NCBI GenBank assembly: GCA_023393755.1
Contig: JAEXCA010000252.1
Span: 1 to 63,183 of the forward strand
DNA: 63,183 nucleotides
DNA from: Actinomycetes bacterium
Lineage (GTDB): Bacteria; Actinomycetota; Actinomycetes; Propionibacteriales; Propionibacteriaceae
Direction: 5' to 3'
Part shown: one piece after another, positions 44,801-52,473 of the stretch
How positions within the stretch are numbered: the first letter of the stretch is position 1
How the letters are laid out: each line of letters begins with the position of its first letter
Program-made: the position numbers and the translations under genes
The notes under the pieces: model-generated
What the model saw: only the letters and a program-made list of their open reading frames with translations
Database searches by the model: none
Told to the model about the DNA's origin: nothing

Positions 44801-45557
44801 TGCCGGCGCCGTCGAGGTGGCCGCCGACCTGCCCGGTTGGCGCGTTGCCGGGATGGCGATCTCGCCGGATGCGTCCCTGGTCGCGGCGCTGGAATACACC
44901 GGCGGCCGGACTGCCCTGTTCGGTGTCTCCGGCGCCGGTGAGTTGGCCTTGCTGGCCATGTTGGACACGCCGACTCCGCAGGGCCTCAGTTTCAGCCCCG
45001 ACAGCGCCGTCCTCGCCGTCCAGGCCGACGGCGACGTACAGCTGTGGGATGTCAGCGAGCCGGCGCGGCCGGCCCTGGTGCGTACGCTGGGCGTGCCCAC
45101 GGCGCTGGTCGCCGTCTTCGCCAATCATTCCCGGCTGCTCGCGGTCGGCACGGTCGACGGGGATGTCAGCGTGTGGGAGGTGGCGGATCCCAGCGCTCCG
45201 GTGCAGCGACGTCGCTATGACGACGTCCGGTCGGGGGTGAACGGCTTCGCCTTCAGCCCCGACGACGCCATCCTGGTCGCCGGCGGCGGGGACGAGCGGG
45301 TCTGGGCCTGGCGGCTGGGCAGCGATGAGCCCGAGGCCTTCCTCGCCCTCGACGGTGAGCTGGGACGGGCCAACGACGTCCGGTTCATCGGCGATGGAGG
45401 TGAGTTGGTGGTCGCCGGCAACAACGGCGTGGTGCGCCGCTGGCAGTTCCAACTCGACCGGGCTCGCCAATCGTTGTGCGCGCGGCGTGGCGATCCGCTC
45501 ACCCCGGATGAGTGGCGGAGCTACCTGCCCGGCGTCGCGCCCGAGGATCCCTGCTGA
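41889..45557 (+). CDS. HTH - STAND NTPase - TM - WD40 protein
   Basis: A 1222-residue multidomain protein. An XRE-like HTH is at about 8-60 (LSIRDVARLADVPPATAQGWLSG). A novel-STAND-type NTPase is at about 95-420, opening with NPYLGLRPF and FFGRE, with Walker A VLGASGSGKSSLLAAG near 137-152 and Walker B LVVIDQAEELF near 183. One TM helix lies at about 498-520. The C-terminal 650 residues form a WD40-type beta-propeller with repeats ending in WD/W (TLWSIP, QLWDVS, SVWEVA, RVWAW). STAND ATPases act as signal-gated switches in regulation, death or defence; the HTH would put the ATPase in the cytosol and the propeller outside or at the membrane. ATG 41889 or a leaderless GTG at 41898 are both possible starts. 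Confidence 0.87.
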   Translation: MAGVNAASPRARFAALLDAERRTQHLSIRDVARLADVPPATAQGWLSGKHLPVPALRRNYLRIVDRLGLGDHLPGDLWDDTWSGGSELGNPRNPYLGLRPFGTHDRDSFFGREEESRRLARAVLERREAAGHGLVVVLGASGSGKSSLLAAGLIATETIDGLLADWTVAQLSVAELAQATGLDADLVVIDQAEELFAVEDDPAAALRTLEELAGRTVVVMAMRADAFAAAIQEPVLADAVARPFLIAPLRHDEIREVILGPAELAGTTVEDELVAMVLDDLPPGPQPGTVAVDVLPLLSSALMMTWAAGRAGRMTTADYVRAGGVAAAVQGLAEEVYQSLDEGQQEAFKRVMLRLVRLSGDLVVRDSMPLTDIDPAARAAVDAFTAARMLTVTRDAVRISHDILVVQWSRLQDWIGENRADLATLERLRRAAQVWEDSGRSPDALVRIERLEAFSDWVDDARRDLLITPREREFIAASREHFASRLASEQRLSRRLRRGRNLAVGLTAVVSALAIVVTLLYARGVELQAQTDLARRESQSRQVAVEARSLRAQDPNLVAQMALVAERLADTRQGASALLDATSMNVPQRWLGAPNAVIAKSPDGGLLARANGDSEVTIWRADELAASPGRTFRIEPAGPLFTAALASVSGRQLLAVGGVASAGLWDVTAEPTLVADLRDGDYTVYGAAFDASGERLALATSTGRVTLWSIPAGGMPTRSGEVELGPATPARGVVFHPVADELFVAGPGNAVARWQLSKTPRRLADLTFSLGESPVVSQAVAISPDGRQVAAGVAGRSVFRWRLQGEDALAEPALEGFSSWTNDVSYSADSHTLLVANSDQNAYLFDAGTGRLLEKLGGTTTVLGADEVGGRPVTSGTDGALRVWQAENPVLRAGSSAYALAGDVGRRRLAVTTLADGIALWDTAGVPRRLPDPDAGGRPMSSGLAMAPDGSYLLGGTAAGEVLRWPLRPDGAGAVEVAADLPGWRVAGMAISPDASLVAALEYTGGRTALFGVSGAGELALLAMLDTPTPQGLSFSPDSAVLAVQADGDVQLWDVSEPARPALVRTLGVPTALVAVFANHSRLLAVGTVDGDVSVWEVADPSAPVQRRRYDDVRSGVNGFAFSPDDAILVAGGGDERVWAWRLGSDEPEAFLALDGELGRANDVRFIGDGGELVVAGNNGVVRRWQFQLDRARQSLCARRGDPLTPDEWRSYLPGVAPEDPC

Positions 45558-45596
45558 ACCGTGGACGGGCCCACCGATCTCCGCCGAACCGTGGAC
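45556..45596. repeat. Short direct repeat after the STAND gene
   Basis: GAACCGTGGAC occurs at 45556-45566 and 45586-45596. The 180-bp gap before the next gene holds no credible ORF; the repeat may mark a small duplication. Confidence 0.4.
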
Positions 45597-45737
45597 AACC
45601 GCATGGAGGCGTACGGACCGCGCAACCCGGGTCGCGCCCCCGCGTGATCGACCCAGTTGGATGAGTCCGGGTGCTGAACGGCCGGCATCCCGGGCGTCCC
45701 AGGGCGCCTGTCGGCTACCCGCGAAGGGAAATTCGGT

Positions 45738-46301
45738 ATGGACGTCAACTACTCGTTCGCGTCGTGCTGTGTCTTTGGCATTGGCCTGCCCCAGGCGGCG
45801 GCGCCTTGGCTACTGTCCTATGTTGTCCGTAAGCGGCAGGCGTCCACGACTGCCACCGGGCGGCAGGTGGAGTTCGTGGCGCACCGTGAGCCGGCCGAGT
45901 TGGGCCAGCTGATCGCCTCCGAGATAGCGTCGCGCTTTCCACCGAGCGGCATTTCTGACGATCCGGAGATCCTCCCCGGAGGTGTCATCCATCAACTGAC
46001 CGGGATCTACTGCCCCGGGTGCGGTGGTCTGAGAGCCGTCTTCGATCTCACCCGCGGGGAGTTGCTGTCCGCGTTGCGGAACAACGCGCTGCTGGTGTTG
46101 ATCCCGGTCTGGCTGGCCCTGGGATTCCTGGCGTCGAGCCATCGGCTCCTTGGCAGGCCGTTCCTCGCCGGACATCACCGCCTCCTGACCAGGCTGGCCA
46201 TCGCGTCCATCGCGGTCGTGACGGTCTTCCGGACTGACACAAGCCAGAACGCCCGATCAAGACACCCACGACTCACGTCCCCGCTCAACCCAGCCGGCTG
46301 A
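45738..46301 (+). CDS. DUF2752-domain protein with atypical ends
   Basis: A 187-residue protein. The middle matches DUF2752: HQLTGIYCPGCGGLRAVFDL followed by TRGELLSALRNNALLVLIPVWLAL, that is CPxCGxxR and a membrane helix. The first 85 residues (hydrophilic, VEFVAHREPAELGQLI) lack the usual N-terminal helix, and the C-terminus ends in SQNARSRHPRLTSPLNPAG rather than the normal helix and LRNxP tail. This looks like a truncated or rearranged copy, still open and preceded by GAAGGGAAA. It overlaps the tail of the next gene by 17 bp, tail to tail. Function unknown. Confidence 0.6.
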   Translation: MDVNYSFASCCVFGIGLPQAAAPWLLSYVVRKRQASTTATGRQVEFVAHREPAELGQLIASEIASRFPPSGISDDPEILPGGVIHQLTGIYCPGCGGLRAVFDLTRGELLSALRNNALLVLIPVWLALGFLASSHRLLGRPFLAGHHRLLTRLAIASIAVVTVFRTDTSQNARSRHPRLTSPLNPAG

Positions 46302-47313
46302 CCGCCAGCCACACCGCCGGCACGCTCAGCACCCCGCAGGAGATCACCACGAACCAGAAGTGGTCCCGCAGGATCGCCAGGTACTCCCGGATGGTGGCGC
46401 TGGGCCAGTAGTAGTCGGCGGTGGGCGACCCCAGGACGTAGCCCGGCAACTTTGCGTTGCGCATCATCATGGCCGCCCGGAAGGCGTGGAAGTTGTTGGT
46501 CACCACCGCCACCGGGCCGGCGATCCCCCGCTCGGCCAGCAGCGCGGCGGTGTTCGCCAGGTTCTCCTGGGTGGTGCGCGACTCGGCCTCGGTGAGGATC
46601 GCCTCCGGCGGCACGCCCTGCCCACGCAGGTACTCCGCCATCGCCTCGGCCTCCGAGCGCGGCTCGTCCTCGCCCCTGCCGCCGGAGGTCACGATCACCG
46701 GACGGCCTCCGGCGACCGTCGCCGCCTCGAAGGCCCGGCGGGCGCCGTCCAGCCGACTGGCCAGCAGCGGAGGCACCTCGCCCTCGATCAGCCCGGAACC
46801 CAGCGCGACCACCGCCGCCACGCTGCGGCTCTCGCGGCGGGTGATCGCCTGGTACACCGCCGAGTACAGCAGGTAGGCGAGGAAACCGTAGGCGAGGAAC
46901 CCGAACGGCAGGCCGGCCAGGATCACCCCGATCACCAGGGCGGCCGATCCACCCGAGAGGACGACCGCCGTGACCACGGCGGCGATCGTCCCCAGGATCC
47001 CCAGCCCGAGCAGCATCGACAGCAGATTGGACAGCCGCCGGCCCTCGCGGCGGACCATGGTGAGCCCGTTCAGCACCAGCATCACCGCGGTCAGCAGCAC
47101 CATGCCCACCAGCAGGACGAGGACGGCCATCAGAGCCCAGCCACCTGCCGTGGCCGAGATCTCGGTGAACAGCGTGCCGATGGCCGCGATCAGCCGAAGG
47201 GTCAGACCGGCCACGGCGCCGAACAGGAAGACGGCACAGCGCATGCTCCGCGGCTCGCGGGCGTAGCTGAGCGCGAACAGCACCGCGAAGACACCGGTCA
47301 GCCCCAGTTCCAC
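46285..47313 (-). CDS. YdcF/ElyC-like DUF218 membrane protein
   Basis: A 342-residue protein with about five N-terminal TM helices (1-175), a cytosolic-looking or extracytoplasmic DUF218 domain at about 180-320 (VVALGSGL, IVTSGGRGEDEPRSEAEAM, ESRTTQENLANTAALL, VVTNNFHAFRA), and a final TM helix. DUF218 proteins such as ElyC and SanA affect envelope and lipid-carrier metabolism. GTG 47313 is chosen because GGGGGA lies before it and the first TM helix starts soon after. A TAGCCT box near 47360 could be its promoter. Confidence 0.82.
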   Translation of the reverse strand: MELGLTGVFAVLFALSYAREPRSMRCAVFLFGAVAGLTLRLIAAIGTLFTEISATAGGWALMAVLVLLVGMVLLTAVMLVLNGLTMVRREGRRLSNLLSMLLGLGILGTIAAVVTAVVLSGGSAALVIGVILAGLPFGFLAYGFLAYLLYSAVYQAITRRESRSVAAVVALGSGLIEGEVPPLLASRLDGARRAFEAATVAGGRPVIVTSGGRGEDEPRSEAEAMAEYLRGQGVPPEAILTEAESRTTQENLANTAALLAERGIAGPVAVVTNNFHAFRAAMMMRNAKLPGYVLGSPTADYYWPSATIREYLAILRDHFWFVVISCGVLSVPAVWLAVSRLG

Positions 47314-47405
47314 CCGCGTCCCCCGTTCTCCGGCCGCCCGTCGGCCCTCGTGAGCCCAGGCTACGGTGTCGCCCCACGGCCGCGCCCGCCGTGGGTCCGG
47401 GACAG

Positions 47406-47431
47406 TAGGATTCGTGGGACAAACGTTCGTC
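47406..47431 (+). promoter_or_regulatory. LacI gene promoter with LacI-type operator
   Basis: TAGGAT (47406-47411) is a -10 box. GACAAACGTTCGTC (47418-47431) is a CG-centred palindrome with one mismatch pair, overlapping the expected transcription start, so the regulator likely represses itself. Confidence 0.7.
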
Positions 47432-47450
47432 AGTTCGAGGGAGGCCATCG

Positions 47451-48449
47451 GTGGCAGGTCCACGCCGCGAACCCAATATCGCCGATGTCGCCGCACTGGC
47501 CGGGGTCTCACCCACCACCGTCTCCCGGGTGCTCAACAATCGCGGGTACCTCAGCCAGGCCACCAAGGACAAGGTCGCCCAGGCGATGGCCGAACTCCAC
47601 TACCGGCCCAACGAGGTGGCCAGGGCGCTCCTCGGCCAGCGCACCAGGGTGGTCGGGGTGATCCTGCCGACCGTCGCGCTGCCGTTCTTCGGCGAGGTCG
47701 CCGTCTCGCTGGAACACGCCCTGACCGAGCGCGGCTATCGCACCCTGCTCTGCAACAGCCTGGGGCGCAGCGAGGTCGAACGCGACTACCTGCTGCAACT
47801 GGAGGGCAACCGGGTGGACGGGCTGATCTCCGGCGCCCACAACGACACCATTCCCGAGTACGCGACCACCCGGCTGCCGGTGGTCACCATCGACCGGGAG
47901 CTCGCCGACCACATCCCGAACGTTCGCGCCGACAACGCCGCGGGCGGACGCCTGGCGGCCGAACTGCTGCTGCGCCGGGGCTGCCGACGGCCGGCGCTGT
48001 TCACCTCGACCTCCGGGCCGCGCAACCTCCGCGAGGCCGGCTACCGCGCCGTCCTGGCCGAGGCCGGCATCGAGCCCACCGTGGTCACGGTGCGGTTCGG
48101 CACCCCCGAGCCGGAACGCAGCCGGTTGATCGACGCCGCCCTGGACGAACTCGGTGCCGCCGTCGACGGCGTGTTCGCCACCGACGACCTCACCGCCTGC
48201 GCCGTCCTCGACTGGGCCGGACGGGCGGGACGCACCGTGCCGGACGACCTGCGGGTGGTCGGCTTCGACGGCACCGCCGCCGTCCGCGCCGCCGTCCCGT
48301 GGCTGAGCACCGTCCAGCAACCGATCCGGCAGATCTCCCGGGCCGCGGTCGACCTGCTGCTGGCCCAGATCGAGGGCGAGCCGGCAGGTGAGCGTCCCAG
48401 CGGCTCCGTGGAGTTCCCGGTCACCCTGATCGAGGGCTCCACGACCTGA
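47451..48449 (+). CDS. LacI-family regulator of the sucrose/alpha-galactoside cluster
   Basis: A 332-residue repressor. HTH residues 8-28 read NIADVAALAGVSPTTVSRVLN, continuing NNRGYLSQATKDKV; this recognition helix is like that of ScrR-type sucrose repressors. The rest is a periplasmic-binding-like ligand domain (VFATDDLTAC, RVVGFDGTAAV). GAGGGAGG precedes the GTG. Its likely operators are at its own promoter, before the PTS gene and before the GH32 gene. It is convergent with the GH36 gene. A phosphorylated sugar or fructose as inducer is a guess. Confidence 0.9.
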   Translation: MAGPRREPNIADVAALAGVSPTTVSRVLNNRGYLSQATKDKVAQAMAELHYRPNEVARALLGQRTRVVGVILPTVALPFFGEVAVSLEHALTERGYRTLLCNSLGRSEVERDYLLQLEGNRVDGLISGAHNDTIPEYATTRLPVVTIDRELADHIPNVRADNAAGGRLAAELLLRRGCRRPALFTSTSGPRNLREAGYRAVLAEAGIEPTVVTVRFGTPEPERSRLIDAALDELGAAVDGVFATDDLTACAVLDWAGRAGRTVPDDLRVVGFDGTAAVRAAVPWLSTVQQPIRQISRAAVDLLLAQIEGEPAGERPSGSVEFPVTLIEGSTT

Positions 48450-48464
48450 CCAAACGCGCCTGAA

Positions 48465-48636
48465 GGGCCGCCGAGGCTTCGAGACTCGGCCCCACGGGCC
48501 GACCTCAGCCGACGAAGACGCTGCAACGCCGACCAACCCGCCCGCCAATCCCTGAGGCGGGCGAAGCACGAGTCCCGCAGGGCCGCCGGGGCTTCGATAC
48601 TCGGCCCCACGGGCCGACCTCAGCCGACGAAGGCGC
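48465..48636. repeat. Pair of 57-bp direct repeats with internal hairpins (bidirectional terminator?)
   Basis: Copies at 48465-48521 and 48580-48636 agree at 54 of 57 bases. Each contains the perfect inverted repeat TCGGCCC-CAC-GGGCCGA. Between them lies CCCGCC (48541-48546) pairing with GGCGGG (48556-48561). They fill the space between the convergent LacI and GH36 genes and may end transcription from both sides. The 202-bp gap has no gene. Confidence 0.75.
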
Positions 48637-48651
48637 CGACGGGCCGCGTGC

Positions 48652-50832
48652 TCAACGGCCCCAGTCGACGCGGCGGACCGAGATCAGGACGGCCTGCTCC
48701 GGCTTCAGGTCGGGGAAGCGGAGGCCCACCCGGGAGAGGACGCTGCCGGGCAACGTGATGCCGTCGAACCACCACGCCCAGGACTCGGGCGACCTTTCCT
48801 TGCGCTGCACCGGCGAGACCACGCCCTCGGGCAGGAGCTCCTCGACCCGGTAGGCGGCGTCGGCGGCGAGTCCCGGCAGGCGCACCGCCGGGGTCGGGCG
48901 CACCGCCGAGGTCGCCACCCTGACCAGGCTGAACACCGCCTCCGCCCGTCCGTCCGCCACCACGCCGCGGATCCGCCAGCCGGCGTCGGGGTGGTCGACA
49001 TGCACCACCCGTCCGCCGTGCAGCAGCGGCCGCAGCCGCTTGTGCAGCGCCACCCAGGCCGCCAGCTCGCGGCGTTCGTCGGCGCTGGCGCTGAGCAGGT
49101 TCCACTCGATGCCGAGGTGGGAGAACAGCGCGGTGGCCGCCCGCAGGGTGAGACCGAGCGTCCGCCCGGTGGTGTGCGAGGTGGGCGAGGCGATGTGGGA
49201 GCCGACCAGTTCCGGGGGCAGCAGCAGCGAGGTACCGGCCTCGATCTGCTGACGCTCCAGCGGGTCGATGCAGTCCGAACCCCAGACCCTGACCGCCCGC
49301 TCCAGGATGCCCAGGTCGATCCGGCCACCGCCGCCGGCGCAGGATTCGATCTCCAGCCCGGGCTGCGCGGCGAGTAGTTCGTCCATCAGGCGATACACCG
49401 CCAGCGTCTGGGCATGGTGAGCCGGACGGCCGGTGAGCGGCGAGACCGCCTCGGTCACATCGCGGTTGAAATCCCACTTGAGGTAGTCGATCGGGGTCTC
49501 GGCGAGTACCCGTAGCAACTGGCCGCGGATGTGGTCGTAGGCGGCCGGGTTGCTCAGATCGAGCACCTGTTGCTGGCGCTCGGGCTGCGGCAGGTGGGTT
49601 CGCGGGGACAGGATCCACTCCGGATGCGCGCGGGCCAGGTCGGAATCGGGGTTGACCATCTCCGGCTCGACCCACAGGCCGAACTCCATGCCGCGGGCGT
49701 GGACGGCGTCCGCCAGCGGCTTCAGCCCGTCCGGCCACACCTGCGGGGAGACCACCCAGTCCCCCAGCCCCGAGGTGTCGTCGCGGCGGGAGCCGAACCA
49801 GCCGTCGTCCAGCACGAAGCGTTCGGCTCCGACCGACGCCGCGGCCTCGACGAGTTCCAGCATCGGTTCCAGTGCCTGGTCGAAGTACACCGCCTCCCAG
49901 GCGTTGAAGGTGACCGGCCTCGGTGACGTGGGATGGCCGGGCCGGGAGCGCAGGTGGTCGTGGATCCGCCCGGCTGCCTGATCCAGCCCCTCTCCCCAGG
50001 TGGCCACCAGCCACGGCGTGGCGTAGCTCCCGCCGTGGTCCAGCACCACCTCCCCGGGCAGCAGCAGTTCCCCGCCCAGCAGCACCTGCTGGCCCAGCAC
50101 CGTCCGCTCCGCCACCGAACGGGTGTTGCCCGACCAGGCGACGTGGACGTAGTGCACGCCGCCGCGGTTCCAGCCGGTGCCCGGCTCGCAGCTGCCGTGG
50201 ATCACCGAGCTGGCGTGGCCGCGGGCCACCCGGCTGGTCCGTTCGTGGGCTCCGATGGTGAAGTCGTGGAAGCTGGTCTCCCGCTCCCGCAGGTGATGCC
50301 CGGACTGGTCGATCACCAGCGTCTCGGCGGCGGGGGTGGGCAGGGCGAGCAGCAGCGAGTCGACGGCGTAGCCGTCCCCGCCCCGGTTGGTCAGCGTCGC
50401 CCGGAGCCGCAGCAGGCCGGACGCTGTCAGGTCGAGTTCGATCAGCAGGTCGAGGTCGGCCTCGTCGTCGTGCGCCAGGTACTGCAGCGCGGACGGCGCT
50501 CCGTCGGTGCCGTCCTGAGCCAGGACATCCACCGAGACCGGACGGAAGGCCGGGTACAGGCCCTCTCCGGCGCGGGAACCGAGCAGCCCCGGCGTGCCCG
50601 TCCAGCCCTCCGCCTGGTGTGGCACCAGGGTGAGCCGCGGCGGGACGTCCGAACCTCCCGACACCACTCCGCCGCCGACGGAGCCCCAGGCGGCCAGCGC
50701 GTCGGACGGGAGGGGCCCGAGGTCGATCCCCCAGTGAAGCACCTCGGGCAGTGAGTCGGGCTCGAGGTGGAGAGCCACGGCGGTCCCGCCGTTCCGGAGC
50801 AGTACGTCCTGGGGCGGGAACGACGCAGTCAT
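48652..50832 (-). CDS. Alpha-galactosidase, GH36
   Basis: A 726-residue retaining alpha-galactosidase for raffinose, stachyose or melibiose, or their phosphorylated forms. An N-terminal beta-sandwich (about 1-290) precedes the TIM barrel with FVLDDGWFGSR (about 340), the nucleophile Asp in YLKWDFNRD (about 455) and the acid/base Asp in WGSDCIDPLERQQ (about 520), with SCAGGGGRIDLGIL between them. No signal peptide, so cytoplasmic. It starts 3 nt after the GH13 stop codon, last gene of the PTS operon. Confidence 0.95.
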   Translation of the reverse strand: MTASFPPQDVLLRNGGTAVALHLEPDSLPEVLHWGIDLGPLPSDALAAWGSVGGGVVSGGSDVPPRLTLVPHQAEGWTGTPGLLGSRAGEGLYPAFRPVSVDVLAQDGTDGAPSALQYLAHDDEADLDLLIELDLTASGLLRLRATLTNRGGDGYAVDSLLLALPTPAAETLVIDQSGHHLRERETSFHDFTIGAHERTSRVARGHASSVIHGSCEPGTGWNRGGVHYVHVAWSGNTRSVAERTVLGQQVLLGGELLLPGEVVLDHGGSYATPWLVATWGEGLDQAAGRIHDHLRSRPGHPTSPRPVTFNAWEAVYFDQALEPMLELVEAAASVGAERFVLDDGWFGSRRDDTSGLGDWVVSPQVWPDGLKPLADAVHARGMEFGLWVEPEMVNPDSDLARAHPEWILSPRTHLPQPERQQQVLDLSNPAAYDHIRGQLLRVLAETPIDYLKWDFNRDVTEAVSPLTGRPAHHAQTLAVYRLMDELLAAQPGLEIESCAGGGGRIDLGILERAVRVWGSDCIDPLERQQIEAGTSLLLPPELVGSHIASPTSHTTGRTLGLTLRAATALFSHLGIEWNLLSASADERRELAAWVALHKRLRPLLHGGRVVHVDHPDAGWRIRGVVADGRAEAVFSLVRVATSAVRPTPAVRLPGLAADAAYRVEELLPEGVVSPVQRKERSPESWAWWFDGITLPGSVLSRVGLRFPDLKPEQAVLISVRRVDWGR

Positions 50833-50835
50833 GGG

Positions 50836-52473
50836 CTATTCGGCCTCTCGCAGCGACCAGATGGTGGTGTTCGGCGGAATCGTACCGTCGTAGACCAGGG
50901 CGGGATCGCTGGTCAGGACGGCCTCCGCCGGTCCGTCGATCGGCGCGCCGGAGAAGTTCGTGGTGGAGGTCCAGCCGTTCGGCCGGCGGAAGCCGACCGC
51001 CGCCGGCCCGGCGTCCAGCCATTCCAGCTGTTCGCCGGCCTGCAGCCGGTGCCGCAGGGCGAGCGCGCGGCGGTAGAGCGACAGCGTGGACGCGGGGTCC
51101 GCCTCCTGCCGGGAGGCCGCGTACTCGGCGAACCAGGCCGGCTGCGGCAGGTGCGCCGGGCCGTCGCCGAAGCCGAAGGAGGGGCGCTCGGGCGTCCAGG
51201 GCAGCGGCACCCGGCAGCCGTCCCGTCCGATGTCGGTGCCACCGGTGCGGAAGTAGACCGGATCCTGCCGCCGTTCGGCGGGGAGGTCGACCACCTCCGG
51301 CAGGCCGAGCTCCTCGCCCTGGTAGAGGTAGGCGCTGCCGGGCAGGGCCAGCGCGAGCAGCGTGGCGGCGCGGGCGCGGGCCAGCCCGAGCCGGCGATCC
51401 TCGGCCGGTGCGGTACCCCCGCTGCGCAGCCAGGCCTTCACCGTCTCGCGGCCGCCGACGCCGTAGCGGCTGGCGTGCCGGACCACGTCGTGGTTGGAGA
51501 ACACCCAGGTGGTGGACGCTCCGGATCTCGCGGCCAGGTCGAGGTTGTCGGCGATGATCCGGCGGAAGCCGTCGGCGTCCCAGTCGGCCCGCAGCAGGTC
51601 GAAGTTGAACGCCTGGCCGAGGCTGTCCGGGGAGGCGTAGCGGACCCGCCGGTGGGCGGGCACCCAGGCCTCGGCGACCGCCATCCGGGGCGGGTCGTAG
51701 CGGTTGAACAGCTTTCGCCACTCGGCGTAGATCTCCTGCAGTTCGTCCCGGTCCTGGGTGGGGTGCCGGCCGTCCGGGTAGAGCCCCTTGCTGCGCAACT
51801 GTTCGTTGGTCGGCAGCGGCTCGGAGAGATCCTTGGCCAGCAGGTGCGCGACATCGATCCGGAACCCGTCGACCCCCCGGTCCGACCAGAAGGCGAGCGT
51901 GGTCAGGAAGTCGGCCCGCACCTCGGGGTTCGTCCAGTCCAGGTCCGGCTGTTCGGTGGCGTGGGTGTGCAGGTACCACTGCCCGTCGGCGACCCGCGTC
52001 CAGGCCGGGCCGCCGAAGTCCGACTGCCAGTCCGCCGGAGGCCGTGAGCCGTCCGGGCCGAGGCCGTCGCGGAAGATGTACCGCGCCCGTTCCGGCGAGC
52101 CCGGCCCCGCCGCCAGCGCGGCGGTGAACCAGGCATGGCGGTTGGAGGTGTGGTTGGGGACGATGTCCACGATCAGCTTGAGCCCGGCGGTGTGCAGCCG
52201 CTCGACCAGTTCGTCGAACTCGGCCAGCGTGCCGATCCGGGGATCGACCTCCCGGTAGTCGTCGACGTCGTACCCGCCGTCGGCCAGCGCGGACGGGTAG
52301 AACGGGCTCAGCCAGACCGCGTCGATGCCGAGTTGCTTCAGGTAGCCGACCCGGGCGGTGAGCCCGCGCAGATCGCCGATGCCGTCGCCGTTGGCATCGG
52401 CGAAGCTGCGCGGGTACACCTGGTAGACGACGGCCTGCCGCCACCAGTTTGGATCGCCGACCACGTCCGTCAT
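50836..52473 (-). CDS. GH13 alpha-glucosidase (oligo-1,6-glucosidase type)
   Basis: A 545-residue alpha-amylase-family enzyme. Conserved regions are DIVPNHTS (I), GFRIDVAHLL with the nucleophile Asp (II), VAEAW with the acid/base Glu (III), and SNHDVVR (IV); DGIGDLRGL and the QPDLDW segment fit the oligo-1,6-/alpha-glucosidase and trehalose-phosphate hydrolase branch. Its place between the PTS transporter and the alpha-galactosidase suggests it hydrolyses imported alpha-glucosides, perhaps as 6-phosphates. Its ATG overlaps the PTS stop codon (ATGA). Confidence 0.92.
   Translation of the reverse strand: MTDVVGDPNWWRQAVVYQVYPRSFADANGDGIGDLRGLTARVGYLKQLGIDAVWLSPFYPSALADGGYDVDDYREVDPRIGTLAEFDELVERLHTAGLKLIVDIVPNHTSNRHAWFTAALAAGPGSPERARYIFRDGLGPDGSRPPADWQSDFGGPAWTRVADGQWYLHTHATEQPDLDWTNPEVRADFLTTLAFWSDRGVDGFRIDVAHLLAKDLSEPLPTNEQLRSKGLYPDGRHPTQDRDELQEIYAEWRKLFNRYDPPRMAVAEAWVPAHRRVRYASPDSLGQAFNFDLLRADWDADGFRRIIADNLDLAARSGASTTWVFSNHDVVRHASRYGVGGRETVKAWLRSGGTAPAEDRRLGLARARAATLLALALPGSAYLYQGEELGLPEVVDLPAERRQDPVYFRTGGTDIGRDGCRVPLPWTPERPSFGFGDGPAHLPQPAWFAEYAASRQEADPASTLSLYRRALALRHRLQAGEQLEWLDAGPAAVGFRRPNGWTSTTNFSGAPIDGPAEAVLTSDPALVYDGTIPPNTTIWSLREAE

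Noticed and set aside
48620..52444. 1274-codon open frame on the minus strand
   Set aside because: Same strand but different frame from the GH36 and GH13 genes, whose catalytic motifs are complete; composition is Arg/Gly/Pro-rich noise.
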